Assembly (NCBI GenBank): GCA_947305795.1
Contig: CAMZEK010000004.1
Coordinates: forward strand, 31,732 to 95,731
DNA length: 64,000 nt
Source: an uncultured Bacteroidales bacterium
GTDB taxonomy: Bacteria > Bacteroidota > Bacteroidia > Bacteroidales > F082
Direction of reading: 5' to 3'
Part shown: one piece after another, positions 8,678-17,037 of the stretch
Position numbering within the stretch: the stretch's first letter is position 1
How the letters are laid out: each line of letters begins with the position of its first letter
Position numbers and translations under genes: made by a program
Notes under the pieces: generated by a model
The model's input: the letters and a program-made list of their open reading frames with translations, nothing else
What the model was told of the DNA's origin: nothing
The model's database searches: none

Positions 8678-9709
8678 ATGGGAAACATGAAAGTGATAAT
8701 TGATACTGCGGATGATATCCTATACAAGAGTTTTTATGTTTACGGATTAGTAGAATTGTTTGGGCGAAACTCGGTTGGTTTCTCTTCACGCCCTTTTGTG
8801 GAATTAACGAAACGTGCCAGAAACACGAAATCAATGAGGTTTCTGCTGCAGAGTTCAGGAGCATCTCGGCGTTATGTCATTGAATGTAATGATTCCTATG
8901 AGATAGATGAAGAGCTCTATAATTGGTGTGATGTATATGGTAGTGTAAATGCCAATTTTTCCAAGACCCCAGAGAAATATCACGAGAAACTGATTTCATT
9001 ATGTCCCTCGTTTGGTGTTCGTTGTTGGAATACGCCTCAAACCGTTTTTCACGCCTTGTGTGATTGGCCTGCATCTAAGTCTTCGATGAGGAAATTTTTT
9101 GGGAAGCATAAACGTCTCCTTTTCAGACCAGCCTATGGGAATTATATGAATGTTGAGAATAAGGGTGGTTTGGACGATAACTATGTTTTTTTTCTATCCA
9201 CGCTTTGGTATAGTGATGAATGGAATCGTAATGACGAAGGCGTGAATGCGCGTCGGGCGAATTTCATTAGAGCTTGCAAGGAATTGGAGGATGTGAACTT
9301 TGAGGGAGGGCTGGTTTCACAAGGCAAGGACAGAAGCTCGGAAGGATCGTTTTCCGATTGCTTGTGTAGAGGTATTCCAATGAAGGAGTGGATGGAGAAG
9401 ACCAAACGTTCCGTTTTGGTGTTCAACACGCCTGCGTTTTGGGACTGCCATGGATGGAAATTAGGTGAGTATTTAGCCATGGGGAAATGTATCGTTTCAA
9501 CAGCCTTGTCGAATGATCTGCCAGCTCCTTTGGTACATGGCAGGCATATCCATTTTGTGGAAAACTCGCAAGAATCCATGCGCGATGCGGTGGATTATAT
9601 TGTGAAGCATCCTGAGTACAGAAAACATTTGGAAAAAGAGGCAAGGGACTATTGGGAACAATACGGGTCTCCTGTTGCCTCATTGAAACTATTGGGTTTA
9701 GAGCAATGA
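8678..9709 (+). CDS. Unclassified protein, probable GT-B glycosyltransferase
   Basis: A 343-residue soluble protein that I cannot place in a named family. The C-terminal third looks like the donor-binding half of a GT-B enzyme: VFNTPAFWDCHGWKLGEYLAMGKCIV, then LPAPLVHGRHIHFVEN, resembles the region where GT4 enzymes hold the nucleotide sugar (EAMAxGxPVV...). A helix with spaced acidic and basic residues follows. The N-terminal half (VIIDTADDILYKSFYVYG) has no clear GT motif. Position between GT2 and GT32 genes supports a role in glycan assembly. ATGs at 8678 and 8687 are both possible starts. The stop overlaps the next gene by 4 bases. Confidence 0.55.
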   Translation: MGNMKVIIDTADDILYKSFYVYGLVELFGRNSVGFSSRPFVELTKRARNTKSMRFLLQSSGASRRYVIECNDSYEIDEELYNWCDVYGSVNANFSKTPEKYHEKLISLCPSFGVRCWNTPQTVFHALCDWPASKSSMRKFFGKHKRLLFRPAYGNYMNVENKGGLDDNYVFFLSTLWYSDEWNRNDEGVNARRANFIRACKELEDVNFEGGLVSQGKDRSSEGSFSDCLCRGIPMKEWMEKTKRSVLVFNTPAFWDCHGWKLGEYLAMGKCIVSTALSNDLPAPLVHGRHIHFVENSQESMRDAVDYIVKHPEYRKHLEKEARDYWEQYGSPVASLKLLGLEQ

Positions 9710-10425
9710 TCCCCAAAACAATCCATTATTGTTGGTTCGGTCGAAGTGAAATGCCTGAATTGGCGCAAAAGTGCATTGCCTCATGGCATAGGTATATGCC
9801 TGATTGGGAATACAAGCTTTGGGACGAGGACAATTTTGACGTGAACAGTGTTACATACACTAAAGAGGCATACGAGGCAAAAAAGTATGCCTTCGTGAGC
9901 GATTATGTTCGTCTGTGGGCTTTGTGCAAGGAAGGTGGCATTTATTTGGATACCGATGTGGAGGTGTTCAAACCTTTTGACGAATTGTTGAGCAACAAAG
10001 CTTTTGCCGGTTTTGAGGGGAGCAAACATGTCCCGATGGGCACGTGTGTGTTGGCAAGCGAAGCAGATGGGATTTGGGTAAAAGAACAGTTGGATTATTA
10101 TAAAAAAAGGCATTTTATCAATTCTGATGGGTCTTTTGATTTGACAACAAATGTTCAATTCATGTCTTACAATATGCGAGAGCAAGGCTTTGTTCAAGAT
10201 GGCAAGGAACAGGATTACAAGGATTTGCATGTCTTCCCAGTGGATTATTTCTGCCCAAGGCAAACGACAGGTGAATACCTTCGGACAGAAAACACTTATT
10301 GCGACCACCTCGGTTTAGGCTCGTGGGCGGAGCATGATGGCAGCTGGAAAGCTAAGATAGGAAGTCTCGTCGGGGCAAAAAACACGACAAGGTTGATTAA
10401 GTTGAAGCGTAAGTTGTTCGGGTAA
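9706..10425 (+). CDS. GT32-type glycosyltransferase with DXD sugar-binding region
   Basis: A 239-residue paralogue of the 1139-1960 enzyme. It opens MIPKTIHYCWFGRSEMP, continues KKYAFVSDYVRLWALCKEGG and has the metal site YLDTDVEVF near residue 84. The start at 9706 overlaps the upstream stop (ATGA). The open frame runs further upstream, inside the previous gene, but the family start is at this ATG. The C-terminal part after the DXD (for example TTNVQFMSYN) differs from the first copy, so acceptor preferences probably differ. Confidence 0.87.
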   Translation: MIPKTIHYCWFGRSEMPELAQKCIASWHRYMPDWEYKLWDEDNFDVNSVTYTKEAYEAKKYAFVSDYVRLWALCKEGGIYLDTDVEVFKPFDELLSNKAFAGFEGSKHVPMGTCVLASEADGIWVKEQLDYYKKRHFINSDGSFDLTTNVQFMSYNMREQGFVQDGKEQDYKDLHVFPVDYFCPRQTTGEYLRTENTYCDHLGLGSWAEHDGSWKAKIGSLVGAKNTTRLIKLKRKLFG

Positions 10426-10447
10426 GCCAAAACATGGAGGAATCTGT

Positions 10448-11851
10448 ATGCTGACCTATTTTCCTAATCTCATATCCCGCAAGTCGATGACGTATTATTT
10501 CATCACCTTGGCTGTGGTGTCGGTGCTTTTCATAAGTCGTATCTTGCCTTTTGTTTGGATATTGTTTGGTGCAGCGGAAGTGTGCCTGTTCTTTTATTTC
10601 AGCAACGACCTGACGAAGCGGTGGCGAACACTGTATCCGAAGGCTTTTGTGAAGAAACTCTTTTGGACAGCCTTGGCTATTCGGTTGGTTTACATGATAT
10701 TTGCCTATTTCTTCTATGACATTATGACGGGACAGCCTTTTACATTTCATACTGCCGATGAGCAAGTATACTATAAGGTGAGCTTGATATGGAGTAAGGA
10801 AGGTTTTGAAGCGTTCAGGAATGAGATGAAGTGGATAGACCTGAGCGATTCAGGAGAGATGTACTTGACGGCATTGGCATGCAAAATATTTGGGCCGTAT
10901 GTGCTGACGGCGAGGGTCTTGCATAGCTTGGCGAGTGCCTTAACCTGTGTGCTTATCTATCGGATTGCACAACGTCATTTCGGTGAGAGTACGGCACGCA
11001 TGGCGGCCATCTTCTGCATGTTGATGCCCAACTTGGTTTATTATTGCGGACTTCACCTAAAGGAGGCGGATATGGTGTTTTTCACCGTTTTGCTTATTGA
11101 TTGTGTTGATAAGTTACTGCTTGATAGGAAATTCGATTGGGCATGTTTTGTCATGGCCTTGGTTTCTGCTTTTGCCATGTTTACTTTTCGTACGCCTTTA
11201 GGTGCAGTCGGTCTGTTGGCAGTATTTGTGGCCATTGTGATGACAAGGGGAAGATTGGGTAACTGGTGGAAGCGCGGGCTGATGATTATGGCTGTTGTTA
11301 TAGGTTTGTCGGCCACCACGATAGGCGATAGGATTTTACGTGAGGTGGGTGATGTTTGGGATGGTAGGGAAGAAAATCAACGTGTAGGAATGGAATGGCG
11401 ATCACTACGTGTGGGCGGAAACGAATTTGCAAGGTATGCTTCCAAGTCGGTGTTTGCGCCGTTGATTTTCACCATCCCGTTTCCTACGATGGTCAATACC
11501 GAAGGACAGGAAAACCAACAAATGATTCATGGTGGGAATTATGTGAAGAACATCATGTCGGGTTTCACGATTTTCGCCCTTGTGATGCTTTTGCTGAATG
11601 GCGAGTGGCGAAAACACACATTGCCAATGGCCATGATGGTGGGTTATCTTGCTGTGATTGCTTTAAGCAATTTCGCCCATTCCGAGCGGTTCCACCAGCC
11701 TGCATTACCATTTGAGTTGATGTTTGCAGCCTACGGCATATCCCAGTTGCAGAAGAAGCATATCAGGTGGATTGACTATTGGATGCTCATCATTTTGGTG
11801 GCCAATGTGGGCTGGGCATGGTTCAAGTTGGCAGGAAGAGGACTTGCGTGA
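10448..11851 (+). CDS. Polytopic membrane protein, GT-C glycosyltransferase (GT39/ArnT-like) or polymerase
   Basis: A 467-residue protein with about ten to twelve hydrophobic segments. After the second or third segment is an acidic/aromatic loop, FHTADEQVYYKVSLIW. This resembles the Asp-Glu-Tyr first periplasmic loop of PMT/ArnT-type lipid-linked sugar transferases. FGPYVLTARVLHSLASALTCVLIYRIA also matches the PMT_2 pattern. It would act at the periplasmic face. It is the only large polytopic protein in the operon besides the acyltransferases, so a Wzy-like polymerase role is the main alternative. A strong Shine-Dalgarno sequence (GGAGG, 10436-10440) sits 7 bases before the ATG, unusual in this operon and supporting this start. 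Confidence 0.65.
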   Translation: MLTYFPNLISRKSMTYYFITLAVVSVLFISRILPFVWILFGAAEVCLFFYFSNDLTKRWRTLYPKAFVKKLFWTALAIRLVYMIFAYFFYDIMTGQPFTFHTADEQVYYKVSLIWSKEGFEAFRNEMKWIDLSDSGEMYLTALACKIFGPYVLTARVLHSLASALTCVLIYRIAQRHFGESTARMAAIFCMLMPNLVYYCGLHLKEADMVFFTVLLIDCVDKLLLDRKFDWACFVMALVSAFAMFTFRTPLGAVGLLAVFVAIVMTRGRLGNWWKRGLMIMAVVIGLSATTIGDRILREVGDVWDGREENQRVGMEWRSLRVGGNEFARYASKSVFAPLIFTIPFPTMVNTEGQENQQMIHGGNYVKNIMSGFTIFALVMLLLNGEWRKHTLPMAMMVGYLAVIALSNFAHSERFHQPALPFELMFAAYGISQLQKKHIRWIDYWMLIILVANVGWAWFKLAGRGLA

Positions 11852-12786
11852 TGAAAACACTCGTGGTTTGCAGTTTTAAGGAGAATCAGTGTGAACACAT
11901 GGCTCCTTTCATTAAGGAACAGGTTGAGGCCTTACGAGCCATGGGCGTTGAATGTGATTGCTTCTTGGTCAAAGGGAAGGGAATCTTGGGCTATTTGAGG
12001 CAACTTAAGCCATTGAAAAACAAGATTTCGGAGTTTTGTCCCGAAGTAATCCATGCACATTTTGGTTTGTGTGGATTGTTAGCCAATTTGCAACGGAAAG
12101 TGCCTGTCGTGACCACTTATCATGGCTCTGATATTAATGATAGAAAGGTGTTGCCTTTTTCCAAGGTGGCGATGCGACTGTCGTCATGGAATGTTTTCGT
12201 GTCTAAAAAAACATTGGAAATTGCAAAATCTAAGCGAAAATACGCGTTATTGCCTTGCGGAATCGATTTGTCCAGCTTGCAACTTACGGAAAGAGTCGAG
12301 GCGCGGCAAAGGATGTGTATGGATGAAAACAAAAAGTATGTTCTTTTTGCAGGAGCATTTGACAATGCTGTAAAGAATGTGCACTTGGCCAAGGAAGCCT
12401 TCGCATTATTGCACGATGAAAATGCGGAATTAATAGAATTGAAGGGTTATACCCGTGAAGAAGTGACCTTGCTCATGTGTGCAGTTGATGCCTTCCTGAT
12501 GACCTCATTTTCAGAAGGCTCTCCTCAAGTAATTAAAGAGGCCATGGCTTGCGGTTGCCCGATTGTGAGTGTGGATGTTGGCGATGTGAAGGAAAGAGTG
12601 GTAGGCGTAAAAGGCTGCTTCGTCGCGAGAATCCGTGAACCGAAAGAATTGGCTGATTTGCTTGGTGAGGCGTTGTCTTTTGATGGTAAAACCAAAGGAA
12701 GAGAAAGACTTCTTACTGATGGTTTGGACAATCGACAGGTAACGCAAAGACTAATGGAAATATACGGTTTGGTTTTGAATAAATAG
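11851..12786 (+). CDS. GT4 family glycosyltransferase
   Basis: A 311-residue GT-B enzyme. The N-terminal half has PEVIHAHFGLCGLLAN and VVTTYHGSDIND, the usual GT4 acceptor-domain motifs. The C-terminal half has SFSEGSPQVIKEAMACG, the E-x7-E donor-binding motif, near residues 222-238. At 311 residues it is a little shorter than typical (~360). The start at 11851 shares one base with the previous stop (TGATG). In-frame codons upstream lie within the membrane protein gene and are not used. It presumably transfers a sugar in the cytoplasm during repeat-unit assembly. Confidence 0.88.
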   Translation: MKTLVVCSFKENQCEHMAPFIKEQVEALRAMGVECDCFLVKGKGILGYLRQLKPLKNKISEFCPEVIHAHFGLCGLLANLQRKVPVVTTYHGSDINDRKVLPFSKVAMRLSSWNVFVSKKTLEIAKSKRKYALLPCGIDLSSLQLTERVEARQRMCMDENKKYVLFAGAFDNAVKNVHLAKEAFALLHDENAELIELKGYTREEVTLLMCAVDAFLMTSFSEGSPQVIKEAMACGCPIVSVDVGDVKERVVGVKGCFVARIREPKELADLLGEALSFDGKTKGRERLLTDGLDNRQVTQRLMEIYGLVLNK

Positions 12787-12793
12787 TTTTCTG

Positions 12794-13417
12794 ATGAAAG
12801 CATATCTTGAAATAAAAAAGCAACCTGTCCCCAATTATGAGGCCAATGGCTTATGGAAGACCATGAGACTATCGGCTAAGGAACATGGTTATAAGTCGGC
12901 TTTGGTGTTTGGTTTAGTTCGCTGCAAAGACCACATGCTTAACGTGTGGGCACAGACTTTTCCATGGAATAAAGCGCGTATCAAGATGCAACGATGGCGT
13001 GGAGTGAAAATTGGAAAGAATGTCCATGTGGGCACATATGTCAATATGGACTTGCCTTATCCTTATTTTATTACTGTTGAAGATGGGGTGTCTTTGGCGG
13101 GAAGCATTACAATTCTCACGCATAACAAACCCTTGGAATATCATAGGAATTGTAGCGAATCCTACATTGCACCTGTCACGGTGCATAAAAACGCTTGGGT
13201 GGCGGTCAATGTGACCATTCTTCCAGGTGTGGAGATAGGTGAGGGCGCTATTGTAGCTTCAAACAGTTTGGTAAACAAGGATGTGCCACCATTGACTTTT
13301 TGTGGCGGCATTCCAGCCAAGGTGATTAAGGATTTGTCGGACAAATTGAAAGACAATTATACTCTGGAAGAATTTGAACGGATTTTGAAGGAGCGCAAAG
13401 AGAAATATGGTATTTGA
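12794..13417 (+). CDS. Hexapeptide-repeat O-acetyltransferase (WbbJ-type)
   Basis: A 207-residue left-handed beta-helix acyltransferase. KMQRWRGVKIGKNVHVG starts the coil at about residue 57. ITILTHNKPLEYH contains the catalytic histidine. VHKNAWVAVNVTILPGV and EIGEGAIVASNSLVNKDVPP are hexapeptide turns, and the end is GGIPAKVIK. Such enzymes transfer acetyl from acetyl-CoA to a sugar hydroxyl or amine. The motif MQRWRGVKIGK also occurs in the hexapeptide protein at 17964-18485, so the two are more closely related to each other than to the other two. The stop overlaps the next start by one base. Confidence 0.83.
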   Translation: MKAYLEIKKQPVPNYEANGLWKTMRLSAKEHGYKSALVFGLVRCKDHMLNVWAQTFPWNKARIKMQRWRGVKIGKNVHVGTYVNMDLPYPYFITVEDGVSLAGSITILTHNKPLEYHRNCSESYIAPVTVHKNAWVAVNVTILPGVEIGEGAIVASNSLVNKDVPPLTFCGGIPAKVIKDLSDKLKDNYTLEEFERILKERKEKYGI

Positions 13418-13821
13418 TGAGATTTGAAGACTTGAAAATAGGCCAGTCGTATCAGATGAAACGTATTTTCACGCAGGATGAAGTGATGAGATTCGCGGAT
13501 TTGTCGTTCGATACCAACCCTTTGCATACTAATTTGGAATATGCGAAGACGTCCCAATTTGGGCAATTGATAGTGCCTGGTTTCCTGACGGCTTCTTTGT
13601 TTAGTGCCATCATCGGGACTAAATTTCCTGGGTTTGGTACAATTTATTTGAACCAAAACATGAGCTTCCGTAAGCCGGTGTTTCTCAATCAATCTGTAAC
13701 GGCAATGGTTCGGGTGAAAGAATTGTATCCTGAAAAACATAGGGCGTTGCTCGAAACATGCTGTTTTGACGAAAACAAGGAGTTGCTGATAGATGGAACT
13801 GCATTAGTGAAATTGCCATGA
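13417..13821 (+). CDS. MaoC-like hot-dog dehydratase/hydratase
   Basis: A 134-residue single hot-dog domain. It contains DTNPLHTNLEYA, the D-x4-H catalytic pair of (R)-specific enoyl-CoA hydratases, followed by GQLIVPGFLTASLFS and YLNQNMSFRKPVFL. In most hydratases an AHG precedes the central helix, but here it is VPG, so the oxyanion-side residue differs. Family members hydrate or dehydrate acyl-CoA or acyl-ACP thioesters. Lying directly before a DUF354 protein and a FkbH-like enzyme, it may help make an unusual acyl group for the glycan. The ATG at 13417 overlaps the previous stop (TGATG). Confidence 0.78.
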   Translation: MRFEDLKIGQSYQMKRIFTQDEVMRFADLSFDTNPLHTNLEYAKTSQFGQLIVPGFLTASLFSAIIGTKFPGFGTIYLNQNMSFRKPVFLNQSVTAMVRVKELYPEKHRALLETCCFDENKELLIDGTALVKLP

Positions 13822-14921
13822 ACATACTAATCCAACTGAGCCATCCCGCTCATTTTCATTTGTATAAGAATGTGGCTAAGAACTTGATGAGTGAAGGCCA
13901 TAAGGTTTTCATTCTTATCAAGACCAAGGACATTCTTGAAGACTTGCTACAACAGTCTGGATTGCCTTATTACAACATATTGAAGGAAGCACATCGAAAG
14001 AGCAAATTAGGCATCCTTTGGGACATGTTCGTGCGTGATTGGCGTATGTTGCGTTTCGTTAGGAAGAACAAAATCGACTTGTTGACAGGTTCCACAGTTG
14101 AGGTGGCTCAAGTGGGCTGGCTGACAAAGAAATATAGGGTGAATACAGGCGAGGACGATATGAATGTAGTACCGCTGTTCCCGAAAATGGCAGGGCCGTT
14201 TATGGGTACTATTTTGTCGCCTCGTGTATGCAACAATTATAGTTTGGAGCCATATTCGGTAAAATACGAATCTTACCACGAGCTGGCTTACTTGCATCCA
14301 AATCAATTTGTTGCGAACAAGGAAGTGGTAGAAAAGTATTTTTCTGCAGAAACGCCCTATTTTATCCTGCGGTTCTCGAGTTTGAATGCCTATCATGACA
14401 ACGGTATTAAAGGCATCAACACCGAAATAGCTCAACGATTGATAGACATCTTAAAGCCTCATGGAAGAATTTATATTACTTCCGAGCGTGAACTTGAGTC
14501 TCAATTTGAGCCGTATCGTATCAAAATTAACACTTTGGACATGCATCATGTAATGGCCTTCGCTACCTTGTATATCGGCGACAGCCAGACGATGGCTGCT
14601 GAAGCGGGGGTATTGGGGGTGCCTTTTGTGCGGTATAATGATTTTGTGGGACGCATCGGCTACCTTAATGAATTGGAGAATGACTATCATTTGGGTTATG
14701 GTATCAAAGCTTCAGAAACGGGTTCCGCCGATAGGATGTATAAGGTTGTGGAAGATATTCTTGCTATGCCAAACTTAAAAGAAGAATGGCAGACACGGCG
14801 CCAAAAAATGCTTTCCGAAAAAATCGACTATGCCCAATTCCTGACTTGGTTTATTGAGAATTATCCCGAGAGCCGTGAAATCATGAAAAAGGATCCGAAT
14901 TATCAGTTTAGGTTTAAGTAA
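13818..14921 (+). CDS. DUF354 family protein (GT-B/epimerase-like fold)
   Basis: A 367-residue protein. It starts NILIQLSHPAHFHLYKNVA and has LLTGSTVEVAQVGWL, ending in the donor-site-like block YIGDSQTMAAEAGVLGVPFVRYND near residues 250-275. This architecture matches DUF354 proteins, which are distantly related to UDP-GlcNAc 2-epimerases and GT-B transferases. They are frequent in surface-glycan and archaeal glycosylation loci, but their reaction is not established. It overlaps the MaoC gene by 4 bases (ATGA), so the two are probably translated together. Role inferred: nucleotide-sugar handling or glycan transfer. Confidence 0.75.
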   Translation: MNILIQLSHPAHFHLYKNVAKNLMSEGHKVFILIKTKDILEDLLQQSGLPYYNILKEAHRKSKLGILWDMFVRDWRMLRFVRKNKIDLLTGSTVEVAQVGWLTKKYRVNTGEDDMNVVPLFPKMAGPFMGTILSPRVCNNYSLEPYSVKYESYHELAYLHPNQFVANKEVVEKYFSAETPYFILRFSSLNAYHDNGIKGINTEIAQRLIDILKPHGRIYITSERELESQFEPYRIKINTLDMHHVMAFATLYIGDSQTMAAEAGVLGVPFVRYNDFVGRIGYLNELENDYHLGYGIKASETGSADRMYKVVEDILAMPNLKEEWQTRRQKMLSEKIDYAQFLTWFIENYPESREIMKKDPNYQFRFK

Positions 14922-14931
14922 TAAGGAAAAA

Positions 14932-16797
14932 ATGATTGATCTTAAAACCATAAAGCTGGTCGTTTGGGACTTGGATGACACTTTTTGGGAAGGAACGCTT
15001 TCCGAAGGAGGGGCAAAATTGCCAGAACAGAATGCCCGGTTGGTAAAAGACCTTACCGATTGCGGCATTATCAATTCGATTTGCTCGAAAAACGAGTTTG
15101 AACCTACAAAGAAGCATTTGGAGGAATTGGGCGTTTGGGACTATTTTGTCTTTCCATCCATCAATTGGGAGAGTAAAGGGCCTCAACTGAAAGACAAGCT
15201 GGATAAAATGGCGTTGCGTTCTGTCAATACGCTTTTCCTTGACGACAATCCTTCAAATTTGGGGGAAGCCAAGCACTTTTTGCAGGATATTCAAGTTGGC
15301 GGGCCTGAGGTGATAAAAGAGTTGATAGACCAAGTCGCTGCAACTGAGAAAAAAGACACGTCACACAAGCGACTGAAACAATATAAGATTCTGGAAGAAA
15401 AGGATACGGCTTCCAAGACTTATTCCAGCAATGAGGATTTTTTATATGACAGTGACATCAAAGTTGAAATCTGTCGTGATTGCAATAGCCAAATCCAAAG
15501 GATTCATGAATTGCTAATGCGTAGCAACCAGTTGAATTACACTAAGAAGCGCATTAATATTGAAGAGTTGGAGTCGGTCGTGAACAGTAAGGATTTTGAT
15601 TGTGGCTATGTCAAAGTAAAAGACCGTTTCGGCGATTATGGAATTGTCGGGTTTTATGCAAAGAAAGGCGATCATTTGGAGCATTTCTTGTTTTCGTGCC
15701 GCACAATGGGGCAAAAGATAGAACAATGGGTATATGCACAAATCGGTTTTCCCGAGTTGGATGTGGTTGGAGAGGTGCGTACTCAACTCAATAAAACAGA
15801 ATGTCCTGGATGGATTAACCACAAAGGTTCGCAAGTTCATGGTGGAGAAGAGGAAACGAATAACGAAAACCTTCATTGCCGTATCTTGCTGAAAGGTCCT
15901 TGCGATTTGTCACATTCTCAAGTTTACATCAAGGGGACGGATTTATTCCACACGGAATTCACGTATGTGAGCAATGCAGAAGGTCAAATCATAGATGCCT
16001 ATAACCACTCGGTTCATATTGAAGGTCTGCATACCTTCTCGGAACAGGATAAACAGCACATTATTGAGGATTGTATTTTTGTGGATCCTGCAATGTTGGA
16101 AGGCAGTTTTTTCACTAAAAATTACGATGTGATTTTTCTGAGCACGCTTATAGAGTCTACGTATTATATTTATCGGAAAAAAGGAACTCATATCAAGGTC
16201 GTTTTTGGAGGATGCGACCTGACTGATTCGGCAAATTGGGAGGGTTATTGCAATGGGAGTCGTTACACGGGAGGCAACAAGTTTACGTTGGAATATTTGA
16301 AGTCCTTTGCTGAAAAATATGAGTGTTTGGGCAAGACAACTCCCGCATTGTATATAGAGTTTTTGCGTAAATGTCTTCAATGGCTGCCAGAACATACCAA
16401 TTTATGCCTGATTTTAGGCGCCACAAAAATATTCGCAGGTGATAATGATACGAAACAAGATCATTTGAAACTGAATAAAGCTATCATTGAGTTTTCTAAA
16501 GGACATCAACGAATTCATTATATCGAAATAGATGATTGCGTTCATGATGTATCTGATTTTGCAGGCGGAATCAATCATTTTTCGACGCGAGTATACTATG
16601 AAATTGCCCAAGCAATGATAAAAGTAATTAAAACAGTGACGGGTGAACAAGTAGATACTTATTCATCAAAGATGATAGGCATTGACCGGATTATCTTGAG
16701 GATTCGTGGGGGATTGAAGAAAGTGCTTTACCCCGAAGGGGTGTTGTACAAATCGATGAAAGGTGTATACAATAAGATTTATAAAAACAGAAAATGA
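14932..16797 (+). CDS. FkbH-like HAD-IIIC phosphatase/acyl transferase with extra C-terminal SGNH-like domain
   Basis: A 621-residue protein. Residues ~8-150 form a HAD-IIIC domain: WDLDDTFWEG (nucleophile Asp), SICSKNE and TLFLDDNPSN. Residues ~170-290 resemble the GNAT-like half of FkbH, with QIQRIHELLMRSNQLNYTKK and DRFGDYGIVGFY. FkbH proteins load three-carbon units such as glycerate onto acyl carrier proteins. The remaining ~320 residues are extra. GGINHFSTRVYYEIAQ near residue 555 looks like the Asp/His block of SGNH hydrolases or acyltransferases, though no clear GDS serine block is seen (KGPCDLS is a weak candidate). No acyl carrier protein gene is visible here. The stop overlaps the wecB remnant. 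Confidence 0.72.
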   Translation: MIDLKTIKLVVWDLDDTFWEGTLSEGGAKLPEQNARLVKDLTDCGIINSICSKNEFEPTKKHLEELGVWDYFVFPSINWESKGPQLKDKLDKMALRSVNTLFLDDNPSNLGEAKHFLQDIQVGGPEVIKELIDQVAATEKKDTSHKRLKQYKILEEKDTASKTYSSNEDFLYDSDIKVEICRDCNSQIQRIHELLMRSNQLNYTKKRINIEELESVVNSKDFDCGYVKVKDRFGDYGIVGFYAKKGDHLEHFLFSCRTMGQKIEQWVYAQIGFPELDVVGEVRTQLNKTECPGWINHKGSQVHGGEEETNNENLHCRILLKGPCDLSHSQVYIKGTDLFHTEFTYVSNAEGQIIDAYNHSVHIEGLHTFSEQDKQHIIEDCIFVDPAMLEGSFFTKNYDVIFLSTLIESTYYIYRKKGTHIKVVFGGCDLTDSANWEGYCNGSRYTGGNKFTLEYLKSFAEKYECLGKTTPALYIEFLRKCLQWLPEHTNLCLILGATKIFAGDNDTKQDHLKLNKAIIEFSKGHQRIHYIEIDDCVHDVSDFAGGINHFSTRVYYEIAQAMIKVIKTVTGEQVDTYSSKMIGIDRIILRIRGGLKKVLYPEGVLYKSMKGVYNKIYKNRK

Positions 16798-17031
16798 ATA
16801 TCACCCTCATAGCGGACGCACGCCTCAATTTCATGAGAATTGGCCCTTTGATTCACGGAACGTCCAGAGACCTGCACCATCGGTACCAATGAGCTGATTG
16901 GAACGAATCCCGATAATATCAAGCCAGCTTTGGGCAAACTCTTTTCTGGCCAATGGAAGAAAGGTGGCATTCCGCCGCATTGGGATGGGCACGCGGCTGA
17001 ACGTATTGTGGAGGTTCTGGTAGAACTGTAA
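16794..17031 (+). pseudogene. wecB: wecB-like UDP-GlcNAc 2-epimerase remnant with large internal deletion
   Basis: Two pieces of a non-hydrolysing UDP-GlcNAc 2-epimerase are joined. The 5' piece reads MNITLIADARLNFMRIGPLIH from 16794, matching the WecB opening (AxARPNFMKIxPII). The 3' piece, in the +1 frame from about 16855, reads TERPETCTIGTNELIG and, later, IPPHWDGHAAERIVEVL, ending in TAA at 17029-17031. These match the conserved C-terminal NTERPET / GTNxLVG / WDGxAAERI blocks. About 290 of ~375 codons are missing and the junction (around 16850-16858) shifts frame. The 5' reading frame stops after 32 codons, so no epimerase can be made. The remnant still has tight spacing to both neighbours. 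Confidence 0.85.
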
Positions 17032-17037
17032 AGAAGT

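Noticed and set aside
16794..16892. Possible 32-residue peptide gene
   Set aside because: It is the N-terminal stub of the epimerase remnant; the out-of-frame C-terminal half follows directly.
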